Under the pieces are notes generated by a model. The model did no database searches. It was not told the DNA's origin and saw only the letters and a list, made by a program, of their open reading frames with translations. Below, piece by piece: positions 1 through 8,379 of a stretch of DNA of 64,000 nt. This DNA is from Candidatus Aalborgicola danicus. Lineage in GTDB: Bacteria; Pseudomonadota; Gammaproteobacteria; Burkholderiales; Burkholderiaceae_C. The translations under genes and the position numbers were made by a program. Numbering within the stretch: position 1 is the stretch's first letter; each line of letters starts with the position of its first letter. The stretch spans positions 124,001-188,000 of the forward strand of contig JADJBC010000002.1 of assembly GCA_016703945.1 (NCBI GenBank), written 5' to 3'.

Positions 1-220
1 ACAGTTTGACTCTTCAGTTGGCAAGGCACCGTTCAGTTTCAAGTTGGGTGTGGGGCAAGTGATTCAGGGCTGGGACCAAGGCGTTGTAGGCATGAAAGTC
101 GGTGGAACCCGTACGCTGGTCATCCCCAGCGCACTGGGTTACGGCAGTGCTGGCGCGGGTGGCATCATTCCGGGCAACACTGCATTGGTGTTCACGGTGG
201 ACTTGTTGGCAGTGCAGTAA
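1..220 (+). CDS. FKBP-type peptidyl-prolyl cis-trans isomerase (C-terminal part)
   Basis: The window opens inside this gene; the frame begins at base 2 and 72 codons plus the TAA stop remain. The retained part is the C-terminal half of a small FKBP rotamase, which speeds proline cis-trans isomerisation during protein folding. The segments GQVIQGWDQGVVGMKVGG and LVIPSALGYGS, and the closing strand ALVFTVDLLAVQ, are the family's conserved strands around the active-site pocket. The end falls where single-domain bacterial FKBPs of about 115 residues end, so no extra C-terminal domain is present. The N-terminus, and any signal peptide, lie outside the window. The family call is secure; the exact paralogue cannot be named. 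Confidence 0.93.
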   Translation, partial: QFDSSVGKAPFSFKLGVGQVIQGWDQGVVGMKVGGTRTLVIPSALGYGSAGAGGIIPGNTALVFTVDLLAVQ

Positions 221-264
221 AAGAGTTGAAATTTTCATTGCAGCCGTTTTGATTGGAGTTTCAC

Positions 265-993
265 ATGCGATACATCCTTGCAACCACGCCGCGAACCAAC
301 ATACAAATGAACGGTCACTTGAAGGTGACAATTCGAGGGGCGGTTCTGCTCCTCGGCCTTATATGCATGGTGCCAGTGAAGGCACAGGTCGAGATCACCG
401 ATCCGGCCCCTTCCCATCACTTTGGAAAAATTCCGCTCGGGGAAACCTATGCGACACAATATTTTTCCTTATTCAACCGAGGTAACACGCCGGTCACAGT
501 GGGGCAAGTCAGTGTGGACGGCAACGAAGTAGTGGTTTGTATGGCGATCGGGTGTCCCACCATCGCGCCAAACGATTTTGTGGTCAGTACTGGCGTCGGT
601 TGTAGTGGTTTGACACTGGCTCCGGGCGCTGGATGCTCGACCCTGATTAGCTTTGTCCCCACGGTCGCTGGCGATCGTGTTGCGCGCCTCGTGTTTCCCG
701 TTTCCGACGGCAACACAACGACGCGTACCATTGCCGGGACCGGTGTGAGTCAACCTTTCGACTGCGTGCTGGATTGGGCTGAACAGCAGTTCAAAACCCT
801 ATTGACAAACCCAACCCCTACATTTTTGATCTCGCCCTTTTATGCACGGTGTTACCAGGGTGGTTCAATTTGTCTCGGGGCGGACTCCGCGGTCCCGTCG
901 TTTGCACCTGCCAGTGTTTACCTGTACCAGAATCAGACCCTGCAATCGCTGGGTTTCTTGAGTGATATTGCAACAATGGCCAAGTGCCAATAA
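265..993 (+). CDS. Hypothetical secreted protein with a choice-of-anchor-D / ASH-like domain
   Basis: This is a 242-residue protein. I chose ATG 265 because GGAG lies six bases upstream; a TTG at 253 and a later ATG at 307 are alternatives. A hydrophobic segment (GAVLLLGLICMVPVKAQ) looks like a signal peptide ending in AQ, preceded by an unusually long N-region of about 30 residues, so ATG 307 would give a more standard signal. Residues about 45-160 show an immunoglobulin-like pattern: HFGKIPLGET, then YFSLFNRGNTPVTV, a GLTLAPGAGCS stretch, and a terminal IAGTGV. This resembles the ASH/choice-of-anchor-D beta-sandwich found in surface proteins. The C-terminal ~80 residues carry several cysteines and are unrecognised. 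Function is unknown. Confidence 0.7.
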   Translation: MRYILATTPRTNIQMNGHLKVTIRGAVLLLGLICMVPVKAQVEITDPAPSHHFGKIPLGETYATQYFSLFNRGNTPVTVGQVSVDGNEVVVCMAIGCPTIAPNDFVVSTGVGCSGLTLAPGAGCSTLISFVPTVAGDRVARLVFPVSDGNTTTRTIAGTGVSQPFDCVLDWAEQQFKTLLTNPTPTFLISPFYARCYQGGSICLGADSAVPSFAPASVYLYQNQTLQSLGFLSDIATMAKCQ

Positions 994-1055
994 CCTGGGC
1001 ATTCATCTGCCGAGATGCCCAACACACGCAGCCTATAATGGCCGCTCTCCGGCCG

Positions 1056-1142
1056 GCCCTGATGACGGAATAGGTAGACGTAACAGACTTAAAATCTGTG
1101 GACCGTAAGGTCGTGCCGGTTCGATTCCGGCTCGGGGCACCA
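1056..1142 (+). tRNA. tRNA-Leu (anticodon UAA)
   Basis: The 87-nt sequence folds as a class II tRNA. The acceptor stem GCCCTGA pairs with TCGGGGC, and the CCA end is encoded at 1140-1142. The anticodon stem ACAGA/TCTGT closes the loop CTTAAAA with anticodon TAA at 1090-1092. The extra arm is long, as leucine tRNAs require, and the T-arm is GCCGG-TTCGATT-CCGGC. A perfect -10 hexamer TATAAT lies at 1034-1039, about 16 bases before the mature 5' end, and is the likely promoter element; I see no good -35. The adjacent gph gene is on the opposite strand. Confidence 0.96.
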
Positions 1143-1170
1143 CATCGCTTATCTGGTAAGCAGTGTCAAC

Positions 1171-1854
1171 TCACTCGCGCAGCAACAAAGGCAACAGTGC
1201 GGACGGAGCGTCGATCTCAGCGTGGGCTCCCCACGCGCGAACATCGGTTGTTTTACCCAAGTAACCGTACGTAGCAGCGACAGTTTTCATACCCGCCGCT
1301 AGCCCCGCCACAACATCCCGCTCGTCATCCCCAACATAAAGGCATTGAGTTGCCTGAATACCCATACGTCGTGCTGCCTCCAACAATGGCGCCGGGTGGG
1401 GCTTGGCATGGGGAGTGGTATCACCGCTGACAATGACCGCGGCATTGACAAACAAAGGCATTGCACGGGTCAAGGGAATCGTAAACCGCGATGACTTATT
1501 GGTGACCACTCCCCAAGGCAGTCGGCGTTGTTCCAATTGGGCAAGTAACTGCGGAACACCATCAAAAACAGTGGTTCGCGTCGTCATGCATTGTTCGTAA
1601 TTCGAAAAAAACTCTTCGCGTAACAACTCGAAATCAGGGTCGCTGGGCCCGAGTCCGAAGGCCACATCCAACATTCCTCTGGCTCCGGCGCCCGCCATCG
1701 GTCGGTACCGTTCCAGCGGTAAAGACGGCAAATTGCGAGCTACACGCATTTGGTCCGCAGCAGCACCAAGATCGGGCGCGCTGTCGATCAACGTTCCGTC
1801 GAGGTCAAACAATACGGCAGCAATATCCGCAAATTGCACGCGGTCTGCCTTCAT
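1171..1854 (-). CDS. gph: Phosphoglycolate phosphatase (HAD superfamily)
   Basis: This 227-residue HAD-family hydrolase dephosphorylates 2-phosphoglycolate, produced for example during repair of oxidative DNA ends. Motif I is LFDLDGTLIDSAPDLG near the N-terminus, with the first Asp as nucleophile. The motif III Lys region is HAKPHPAPLL, and motif IV is VGDDERDVVAG. Length matches Gph. The start ATG at 1854-1852 overlaps the ubiG stop by four bases (ATGA), so the two are translationally coupled, and a longer upstream reading frame inside ubiG is not needed. The ubiG-gph pairing is typical for proteobacteria, where gph is frequently annotated next to the ubiquinone methylase. Confidence 0.92.
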   Translation of the reverse strand: MKADRVQFADIAAVLFDLDGTLIDSAPDLGAAADQMRVARNLPSLPLERYRPMAGAGARGMLDVAFGLGPSDPDFELLREEFFSNYEQCMTTRTTVFDGVPQLLAQLEQRRLPWGVVTNKSSRFTIPLTRAMPLFVNAAVIVSGDTTPHAKPHPAPLLEAARRMGIQATQCLYVGDDERDVVAGLAAGMKTVAATYGYLGKTTDVRAWGAHAEIDAPSALLPLLLRE

Positions 1855-2561
1855 AGTGATTTTTGGGTCGCGAAGAGGTAGTTGACATCCGTATCTGCGC
1901 TCATCCAGTAACGCTTGGTGATGGGGTTGTATTGCATGCCACTGGTCTGCCGCAAATCCAAGCCTGATTGCCGGCAATAACCTGCCAACTCACTGGGGCG
2001 GATCATTTTTGCGTACTCATGGGTGCCGCGAGGCAACATATTCAGAATGTATTCGGCCCCTACTATGGCAAGTAGAAACGATTTGGGGTTGCGATTGATC
2101 GTGGAGAAAAACACCCAACCACCTGGTTTGACCAAAGCAGCACATGCTTTGACGACGGATGACGGGTCAGGCACGTGCTCCAGCATTTCCATGCAGGTCA
2201 CCACGTCAAAAGAACCGGGCATTTCAGCCGCCAGATCTTCTGCACTAACCTCGCGATAGGTAATATGCGGAGTTTGCGCTTCCAATGCATGCAATTGGGC
2301 CACCCTGAGCGCTTTGGTCGACAAATCGATGCCAAGTACATCGGCTCCACGCCGCGCCATCGAATCTGCCAGGATGCCGCCACCGCAGCCCACATCCAGC
2401 GCCCGCGCGCCCGACACCGCGCAAAGGCTGTTGATCCATTCCAACCGCAACGGGTTGATCATGTGCAACGGACGAAACTCACTCTCTATATCCCACCATC
2501 GGTGGGCTAAATCGGAAAACTTGGCCAACTCGGCCGGATCTGCATTAACGGTGTTGTTCAT
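1851..2561 (-). CDS. ubiG: Ubiquinone biosynthesis O-methyltransferase UbiG
   Basis: This 236-residue SAM-dependent methyltransferase performs both O-methylations of ubiquinone synthesis (2-polyprenyl-6-hydroxyphenol and 3-demethylubiquinol). The SAM-binding motif I is ALDVGCGGGILADSMA. The family signatures FSDLAHRWWD near the N-terminus and EMLEHVPDP further on are clear, as is the INRNPKSF segment. The start was set at the ATG at 2561 (MNNTVNADPAE), which gives the usual UbiG length; an upstream in-frame ATG would add 19 residues with no family match. It forms an operon with gph through a 4-bp overlap. A terminator separates it from upstream ompA, so it probably has its own promoter in 2562-2633. 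Confidence 0.94.
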   Translation of the reverse strand: MNNTVNADPAELAKFSDLAHRWWDIESEFRPLHMINPLRLEWINSLCAVSGARALDVGCGGGILADSMARRGADVLGIDLSTKALRVAQLHALEAQTPHITYREVSAEDLAAEMPGSFDVVTCMEMLEHVPDPSSVVKACAALVKPGGWVFFSTINRNPKSFLLAIVGAEYILNMLPRGTHEYAKMIRPSELAGYCRQSGLDLRQTSGMQYNPITKRYWMSADTDVNYLFATQKSL

Positions 2562-2633
2562 GCCCCAATTATGTCCATTTTGAATCGACCTTCCTCGACA
2601 AGATGTCAAGATGAACAAACTTCAGCACGCAAC

Positions 2634-2659
2634 AAAAAACCCGCCGAAGCGGGTTTTTT
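2634..2659 (-). terminator. Rho-independent terminator of ompA
   Basis: CCCGC-CGAA-GCGGG (2640-2653) forms a 5-bp GC stem flanked by an A-run on the left and six T on the right. Read on the minus strand it ends in a U-run (complement of the A-run), immediately after ompA and before ubiG. It could work on both strands, but only ompA transcription arrives here. Confidence 0.8.
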
Positions 2660-2682
2660 GAAGATCAGACTAGCTGAAACTA

Positions 2683-3333
2683 TTATTTTGTTGACCGTGT
2701 ACCAACCACTTCGATTTCAACGCGGCGGTTCTTGCTACGTCCTTCAGCGGTCTTGTTGTCAGCAACGGGTTGCTTCTCACCCTTGCCTTCGGTGTAGACA
2801 CGGCTCTTCTCGATGCCCTTGGACACCAGATAGGCCTTGACTGCCTCAGAACGGCTGACCGACAACTTCTGGTTGTAGGCATCCGTACCAACGGAATCGG
2901 TGTGACCCACTGCAATGATGACTTCAAGGTTAATACCCTTGACTTTGCCCACCAGATCGTCCAACTTTGCTTTGCCTTCAGGCTTCAAAACCGCCTTGTC
3001 AAAGTCAAAGAAAGCGTCAGCAGCGTAGGTCACCTTGCTGGCCACAGCTGGAGCTGGAGCTGGCTTCGCAACTGGAGCGGCAGCAGGAGCTGGGGCTGGC
3101 TTAGCCATTGGAGCGGGAGCAGGAGCAGGCGCTGCAGGAGCAGGAGCGATAGCACCATCACAACCAGGGGCTGCAGTCGCTGGGGTCCAGCTGTTGTCGC
3201 GCCAGCACTGACCGGAATTGTTTTTCCACACTTCACCAGAATTGCTTTTCCAGTTGTGGATTTCTTGTGCACCAGCAACCGTTGCGAGCGCTGCAGCAGC
3301 GATGGCGATTGCTACCCGATTCAATTTTTTCAT
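2683..3333 (-). CDS. OmpA-family outer membrane / peptidoglycan-anchor protein
   Basis: This 216-residue protein has a signal peptide (MKKLNRVAIAIAAAALATVA, cleaved after AGA). A short N-terminal region rich in Trp, Asn and Ser (residues 22-60, with WKNNSGQCWRDNSW) is followed by a Pro-Ala-Lys linker (about 62-100). The C-terminal OmpA-like domain runs from FFDFDKAVLKPEGKAKL to the end; VGHTDSVGTD and GRSKNRRVEIEV carry the Asp and Arg that bind diaminopimelate in peptidoglycan. No 8-stranded barrel is present, so this is the short Comamonadaceae-type OmpA that tethers the wall. The start at 3333 was chosen for the signal peptide and an AGGAAAG-like Shine-Dalgarno just upstream. It is divergent from gyrA. 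Confidence 0.9.
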   Translation of the reverse strand: MKKLNRVAIAIAAAALATVAGAQEIHNWKSNSGEVWKNNSGQCWRDNSWTPATAAPGCDGAIAPAPAAPAPAPAPMAKPAPAPAAAPVAKPAPAPAVASKVTYAADAFFDFDKAVLKPEGKAKLDDLVGKVKGINLEVIIAVGHTDSVGTDAYNQKLSVSRSEAVKAYLVSKGIEKSRVYTEGKGEKQPVADNKTAEGRSKNRRVEIEVVGTRSTK

Positions 3334-3552
3334 GACTTTCCTTTTGCGTAACAAACTGCAGCTTCGCTGCGAATATGGGTGGCGCCCCAATCTGGGACGT
3401 TCATGGGATTGTGCCATAGCGTAGGCTCCATTTCGGGCACCGGTTGCAGCTTAATGCCTTGTCTTGTGCGCAATTCCATAGACTGTTGCCAACTTGCGAC
3501 ATCTATGGGGTCGTAGAATCGCGGGTTGTCTCAGACAGAGCCTCAATACCCC

Positions 3553-6189
3553 ATGACCCAGTTCGCCAAAGAAACCCTGCCCATTAGTCTTGAAGAGGAA
3601 ATGCGGCGTAGCTACCTGGATTACGCGATGAGCGTGATCGTGGGGCGTGCCCTGCCCGATGCCCGGGATGGGTTGAAGCCGGTGCATCGCCGGGTTTTGT
3701 TCGCCATGCACGAGCTCAACAACGACTGGAACCGCGCTTACAAGAAGTCGGCCCGTATTGTGGGCGATGTGATTGGTAAGTACCATCCACACGGCGACCA
3801 ATCTGTCTACGACACCATTGTTCGAATGGCGCAAGACTTCTCGATGCGTCACATGCTGGTGGATGGACAAGGCAATTTCGGTTCGGTCGACGGCGACAAC
3901 GCGGCCGCCATGCGTTACACCGAAATTCGCCTGGCCAAGATCGCCCACGAGTTGCTTGCCGATCTGGACAAGGAAACGGTTGATTTCGGCCCCAACTACG
4001 ACGGCTCCGAAAAAGAACCCCTGGTTTTGCCGACCCGGCTGCCCAATTTACTGGTCAACGGCTCCGGCGGTATTGCGGTCGGCATGGCCACCAACATACC
4101 CCCGCACAACCTGAATGAAGTGGTGGACGCTTGCCTGCATCTGCTGAAAAACCCGGAAGCGAGCATCGACGAACTGATGGAAATCGTCCCGGCACCTGAT
4201 TTCCCTACCGCTGGCATTATTTACGGAATCAATGGCGTCAAGGACGGCTACCGCACCGGCCGCGGCAAGGTGGTCATGCGCGCACGGTGCCACTTTGAGG
4301 ACATTGACAAAGGTCAACGCCAGTCCATCATCGTTGACGAGCTGCCCTACCAAGTCAATAAGAAGACCCTGCAGGAACGCATGGCCGAGTTGGTCCATGA
4401 GAAGAAGATCGAAGACATCAGCCACATCCAGGACGAATCCGACAAGTCCGGCATGCGCCTGGTGATTGAACTCAAACGCGGTGCGGTGCCTGAAGTGGTG
4501 CTGAACAACCTGTACAAACAAACACAGTTGCAAGACACGTTTGGCATGAATATGGTGGCGCTGATCAACGGCCAGCCCAAGTTGTGCAACCTGAAGGACC
4601 TGATCGAGGTCTTCCTGCAGCACCGCCGCGAAGTGGTGACACGGCGCACCGTGTTCAACCTGCGCAAGGCGCGCGAACGCGGCCATGTGCTGGAAGGCCT
4701 GGCGGTGGCGCTGGCCAATATCGACGATTTCATCCGCATCATCCGCGAGTCACCCACACCACCGGTGGCCAAAGTGGAGCTGATGAGCCGACCATGGGAC
4801 AGCAAGCTGGTGCACGAAATGCTGACGCGCACCCGCGCCGACGGCGGCCTGATCAATGCTGACGATTACCGTCCCGATGGCTTGGAAAAAGCCTTCGGCA
4901 TGGGCGGCGACGGCCTGTATCGCCTGTCCGAGACCCAAGCCCAAGAAATTCTGCAGATGCGCCTGCAACGCCTGACCGGGCTGGAGCAGGACAAAATCGT
5001 TGCGGAATACAAAGAAGTGATGGCCGAAATTGATGATCTGCTCGACATCCTGGCCAAGCCGGAGCGCGTTTCGGTCATCATTAGCGAAGAACTGGGCGCT
5101 ATCAAACATGAATTTGGCCAAACCAAGTTGGGCGCGCGCCGCAGCCTGGTTGAGCACAGCTCCTACGACCTGTCCACCGAAGACCTGATCACCCCGACCG
5201 ATATGGTGGTAACGATGAGCCACAGCGGCTATATCAAGAGCCAGCCACTGGGCGAGTACCGGGCACAAAAACGCGGCGGGCGTGGCAAACAGGCCACTGC
5301 CACCAAGGAAGACGATTGGGTCGACCAGCTGTTTGTGGCCAATACCCACGACTACATCCTGTGCTTCTCCAACCGCGGCCGCCTTTACTGGCTCAAGGTT
5401 TGGGAAGTTCCACAGGGTTCGCGCGGTTCGCGCGGCCGCCCCATTGTCAACATGTTCCCGTTGCAGGATGGCGAAAAAATCACCGTGGTGCTGCCACTGA
5501 CCGGCGAAAAACGCACTTTTCCGGCCGACCAGTACGTGTTCATGGCCACCAGCATGGGCACCGTCAAAAAGACGGCACTGGACGAATTTAGCAACCCGCG
5601 CAAGGCCGGCATCATTGCCGTGGACCTGGACGACGGCGACTTCCTGATTGGCGCAGCGCTAACCGACGGCCAGCACGACGTGATGCTCTTCAGCGACGGC
5701 GGCAAGGCCGTGCGTTTTGACGAAAACGATGTGCGCCCCATGGGCCGCAATGCGCGGGGCGTGCGCGGCATGATGCTGGACGAGACCCAAAGCGTGATCG
5801 CCATGTTGGTTGCCGGTGATGAGCAACAAAGCGTGCTGACCGCCACCCAGAATGGCTATGGCAAGCGCACCAGCATCACCGAATACACGCGCCACGGCCG
5901 CGGCACCAAGGGCATGATCGCCATCCAACAAAGTGAGCGCAACGGCAAGGTCGTGGCCGCGACCCTGGTCCACGTGGACGATGAAATCATGCTGATCACC
6001 GACAAGGGCGTGCTGGTGCGCACGCGTGTGTCGGAAATCCGTGAACTTGGCCGTGCCACCCAAGGTGTGACCTTGATCGGGCTGGACGAAGGCTCCAAGC
6101 TCAGCGGACTGCAGCGCATTGTTGAAAACGACGCCAATCCAACCGAAGACGATAGCGCCGCCGGGGAAGACACTACGGCGAGTCCCTGA
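3553..6189 (+). CDS. gyrA: DNA gyrase subunit A
   Basis: This 878-residue type II topoisomerase subunit cuts and rejoins DNA to introduce negative supercoils together with GyrB. The N-terminal breakage-reunion domain shows SVIVGRALPDARDGLKPVHR and the catalytic Tyr in AAAMRYTEIR. The C-terminal beta-pinwheel carries the GyrA-box QKRGGRGKQ at about residue 575. I prefer ATG 3553 (MTQFAKETLPIS) to the TTG at 3526, since family proteins begin here and a possible -10 (TAGAAT, 3514-3519) would start transcription near 3526. The quinolone-determining loop reads HPHGDQSVYD, so the residue at E. coli position 83 is Gln rather than Ser/Thr. The reading frame is intact. It is divergent from ompA. Confidence 0.97.
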   Translation: MTQFAKETLPISLEEEMRRSYLDYAMSVIVGRALPDARDGLKPVHRRVLFAMHELNNDWNRAYKKSARIVGDVIGKYHPHGDQSVYDTIVRMAQDFSMRHMLVDGQGNFGSVDGDNAAAMRYTEIRLAKIAHELLADLDKETVDFGPNYDGSEKEPLVLPTRLPNLLVNGSGGIAVGMATNIPPHNLNEVVDACLHLLKNPEASIDELMEIVPAPDFPTAGIIYGINGVKDGYRTGRGKVVMRARCHFEDIDKGQRQSIIVDELPYQVNKKTLQERMAELVHEKKIEDISHIQDESDKSGMRLVIELKRGAVPEVVLNNLYKQTQLQDTFGMNMVALINGQPKLCNLKDLIEVFLQHRREVVTRRTVFNLRKARERGHVLEGLAVALANIDDFIRIIRESPTPPVAKVELMSRPWDSKLVHEMLTRTRADGGLINADDYRPDGLEKAFGMGGDGLYRLSETQAQEILQMRLQRLTGLEQDKIVAEYKEVMAEIDDLLDILAKPERVSVIISEELGAIKHEFGQTKLGARRSLVEHSSYDLSTEDLITPTDMVVTMSHSGYIKSQPLGEYRAQKRGGRGKQATATKEDDWVDQLFVANTHDYILCFSNRGRLYWLKVWEVPQGSRGSRGRPIVNMFPLQDGEKITVVLPLTGEKRTFPADQYVFMATSMGTVKKTALDEFSNPRKAGIIAVDLDDGDFLIGAALTDGQHDVMLFSDGGKAVRFDENDVRPMGRNARGVRGMMLDETQSVIAMLVAGDEQQSVLTATQNGYGKRTSITEYTRHGRGTKGMIAIQQSERNGKVVAATLVHVDDEIMLITDKGVLVRTRVSEIRELGRATQGVTLIGLDEGSKLSGLQRIVENDANPTEDDSAAGEDTTASP

Positions 6190-6190
6190 T

Positions 6191-6245
6191 TGCTATATTT
6201 TCAATAGCGCCTTACGCAATATTGGCGGGGGCTGAAACTCTATTT
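6191..6245 (+). repeat. Dispersed ~55-bp repeat, copy 1 (after gyrA)
   Basis: TGCTATATTTTCAATAGC starts two bases after the gyrA stop codon and is followed by GCCTTACGCAATATTGGC and GGGGGCTGAAACTC. It has the small hairpin (GCTAT...ATAGC), the CTTACGC core and the GGGGGCT box shared by the other copies at 9122, 32633, 34227, 43925, 57643 and 61858. It does not have the T-run of a normal terminator. Confidence 0.7.
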
Positions 6246-6261
6246 GATATATTATTTGCCA

Positions 6262-6366
6262 ATGAATCGATTGTTTAGTTTCTCCGTGGAACCTGCAGCC
6301 ACTTTGGTGGAGCGCATGCCGATTCACCTGGACTCTGGCGAGACCTCAGACGTGGCGGGAGCCTGA
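6262..6366 (+). pseudogene. serC: Remnant of serC (phosphoserine aminotransferase), N-terminal codons only
   Basis: A 34-codon ORF ends four bases before pheA. Its first 13 residues, MNRLFSFSVEPAA, match the SerC N-terminus as I know it from related bacteria (MNRPFSFSAGPAA type) at ten positions. The remaining 21 residues match nothing I recognise. In beta- and gammaproteobacteria serC normally sits between gyrA and pheA and encodes the ~360-residue aminotransferase of serine and pyridoxal phosphate synthesis. Here only the start survives, with no Shine-Dalgarno. Most likely an internal deletion removed the gene, and a functional serC would have to lie elsewhere. An assembly deletion is the alternative. 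Confidence 0.6.
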
Positions 6367-6369
6367 ACC

Positions 6370-7470
6370 GTGTCCAACCCGTCCAACGATTTGCCGAAGT
6401 TGTCTGAACTGCGCGTTCAGATTGATGCCATTGACCAGCAACTGCTCACGCTGCTGAACAACCGGGCACTGGTTGCCGAAAAGGTAGGCGAGGTCAAGAA
6501 GCGCGAAGGCACGGCTTTTTTCCGGCCTGACCGCGTGGCCCAGGTCATCGACAAGATTCAACAAGCCAATCCCGGGCCGTTGAAAAACCAGCATGTGGCT
6601 GACATTTGGCGCGAAATCATGTCCGCCTGCCTGGCTCTGGAGGCGCCACAACGGGTCGCGGTCTTGGGACCGGCCGGCACCTTTTGCGAGCAAGCCGCAA
6701 TCGAATTTTTTGGGGGTGCGGCCGACCTGATTTACTGCGCCAATTTCGATGAAGTGTTCCACGCCACGGCGGCCGGCAGCGCCCAGTACGGTGTGGTCGG
6801 GGTGGAGAACTCAACCGAGGGCATGGTGACGCGGTCACTCGATTTGTTCCTGCACTCGCCCACCCATGTCATAGGAGAAGTCACGCTGCTGGTGCGCCAC
6901 AACCTGCTGCGTCTGGAGAACTCACTCGAAGGCATTGAAGTGGTTTTGGCCCACCCCCTGGCCCTGGCCCAGTGCCAGGCTTGGTTAACCAAGAACCTGC
7001 CCCATGCCGAACGCCGCCCGGTTTCCAGCAATGCCGAGGGCGCCCGCCTGGCGACCACCAACCCGGCCTGGTCAGGTCTTGCCAGCGAACGTGCCGCCAC
7101 CCAGTTTGGTTTGCACATAGCGGCCCATGCCATCCAGGACGAAGCCTACAACCGAACGCGATTTGCCATCATCTGCCTGCCGCAAACGCTGAGTCTGCCA
7201 CCACCCTCCGGACGTGACTGCACCAGCCTGGTGGTTTCGGTGCCGAACAGGCCCGGCGCGGTGCACGACCTGTTGGTCCCGCTCAAGACCCATGGTGTGT
7301 CCATGACCCGCTTCGAGTCCAGACCGGCCCGCACCGGTCAGTGGGAATACTACTTTTACATCGACCTTCAGGGCCATCCTTCGCAACCCCATGTGGCGTC
7401 GGCCCTGAAAGAACTCCAAACCATCTGCGCCTTCTACAAAGTGCTCGGTACCTATTCGGTGGCTGAATGA
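6370..7470 (+). CDS. pheA: Bifunctional chorismate mutase / prephenate dehydratase (P-protein)
   Basis: This 366-residue enzyme converts chorismate to prephenate and then to phenylpyruvate for phenylalanine synthesis. The AroQ chorismate mutase domain is residues about 8-95 (LSELRVQIDAIDQQLLTLLN, catalytic Arg and Lys present). The dehydratase domain follows (VAVLGPAGTFCEQAA; VGVENSTEGMV; catalytic NRTRFAII). The ACT regulatory domain lies at the C-terminus (SLVVSVPNRPGAVHDLL and the ESRP motif), so feedback inhibition by phenylalanine is expected. The start is GTG at 6370, preceded by GGCGGGAG. It lies 33 bases before tyrA in the aromatic operon; there is no aminotransferase gene between them. 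Confidence 0.95.
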   Translation: MSNPSNDLPKLSELRVQIDAIDQQLLTLLNNRALVAEKVGEVKKREGTAFFRPDRVAQVIDKIQQANPGPLKNQHVADIWREIMSACLALEAPQRVAVLGPAGTFCEQAAIEFFGGAADLIYCANFDEVFHATAAGSAQYGVVGVENSTEGMVTRSLDLFLHSPTHVIGEVTLLVRHNLLRLENSLEGIEVVLAHPLALAQCQAWLTKNLPHAERRPVSSNAEGARLATTNPAWSGLASERAATQFGLHIAAHAIQDEAYNRTRFAIICLPQTLSLPPPSGRDCTSLVVSVPNRPGAVHDLLVPLKTHGVSMTRFESRPARTGQWEYYFYIDLQGHPSQPHVASALKELQTICAFYKVLGTYSVAE

Positions 7471-7503
7471 TGATCAGCAACACCCAAACCATCAGGAAGC
7501 AGC

Positions 7504-8379
7504 ATGTTTGAACAACTAGGATTGATTGGATGCGGCTTGATGGGCGGCTCGTTTGCGCTAGCGCTGAAGCGCGCTGGCCTGGTCAAACGGGTCGTTGGCT
7601 ACAGCAAGTCACCCAGCACCACCGAGCGGGCTCGTCTGATGGGTGTCATCGATGTCGAGGCCCCCTCCGCCTTGTTGGCCGTGTCAGGCGCCGATATTGT
7701 CCTGATTGCGGTACCGGTTGCAGCTACCGAAGCCACTTTCAAAGCCATCAAGCACCTCGTCACACCCAATATGCTGGTGATGGACGTGGGATCGACCAAA
7801 CGCGATGTCATCGATGCCGGACGGCGCGCGCTGCGCGAGCAAATTGGTTCCTTTGTTCCGGCCCACCCCATTACGGGCAAGGAGGTTTCCGGCGTCGACA
7901 ATGCCGACCCCGACCTCTACACAGGTCGCCAGGTCATTCTTACACCTATCGAACGCACACTGACGGTGCAGCTTCAAAAAGCCGTTGATGTTTGGACCGC
8001 GTTGGGTTGCCGTGTACTGAAAATGGCCCCGGAACAACACGACGCTGCGTTTGCCGCCGTCAGCCACCTGCCACACCTGATCGCATTTGCCTTGATGAAC
8101 GCCATCTCCGGCCAACCCCAGGGCAAAGACTACCTGTCGTTGGCCGGCCCAGGCTTTCGTGATTTCACCCGTATTGCCGCGAGTGACCCCAAGATCTGGC
8201 GCGACATCCTGATATCTAATCGGGAGGAGTTATTGGCCCAGTCCAAGATCTTCCAGCGCAACCTGCACGCACTGGAACTGATGATTTCCAGCGGTAACAC
8301 CGAGGCGATTGAAGGCTTGTTGGAACAGGCCAGCATTACCCGAAGCAGTTGGAGCATGACCTCCAGACACAATCCCTGA
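7504..8379 (+). CDS. tyrA: Prephenate dehydrogenase
   Basis: This 291-residue NAD(P)-dependent enzyme oxidises prephenate to 4-hydroxyphenylpyruvate on the way to tyrosine. The Rossmann motif GLIGCGLMGGSFALAL opens the protein. The segments MDVGSTKRDV and PAHPITGKEVSGVDNA are the classic TyrA signatures, and AAVSHLPHLIAFAL carries the conserved His. There is no fused chorismate mutase or ACT domain, so this is the single-domain form. The TGA stop shares one base with the aroA start (TGATG at 8377-8381), which implies translational coupling within the pheA-tyrA-aroA·cmk operon. Confidence 0.95.
   Translation: MFEQLGLIGCGLMGGSFALALKRAGLVKRVVGYSKSPSTTERARLMGVIDVEAPSALLAVSGADIVLIAVPVAATEATFKAIKHLVTPNMLVMDVGSTKRDVIDAGRRALREQIGSFVPAHPITGKEVSGVDNADPDLYTGRQVILTPIERTLTVQLQKAVDVWTALGCRVLKMAPEQHDAAFAAVSHLPHLIAFALMNAISGQPQGKDYLSLAGPGFRDFTRIAASDPKIWRDILISNREELLAQSKIFQRNLHALELMISSGNTEAIEGLLEQASITRSSWSMTSRHNP

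Noticed and set aside
3526..3552. TTG at 3526 as the gyrA start
   Set aside because: GyrA relatives begin at MTQFAKE (ATG 3553), and a possible -10 box at 3514-3519 would place transcription start at about 3526.
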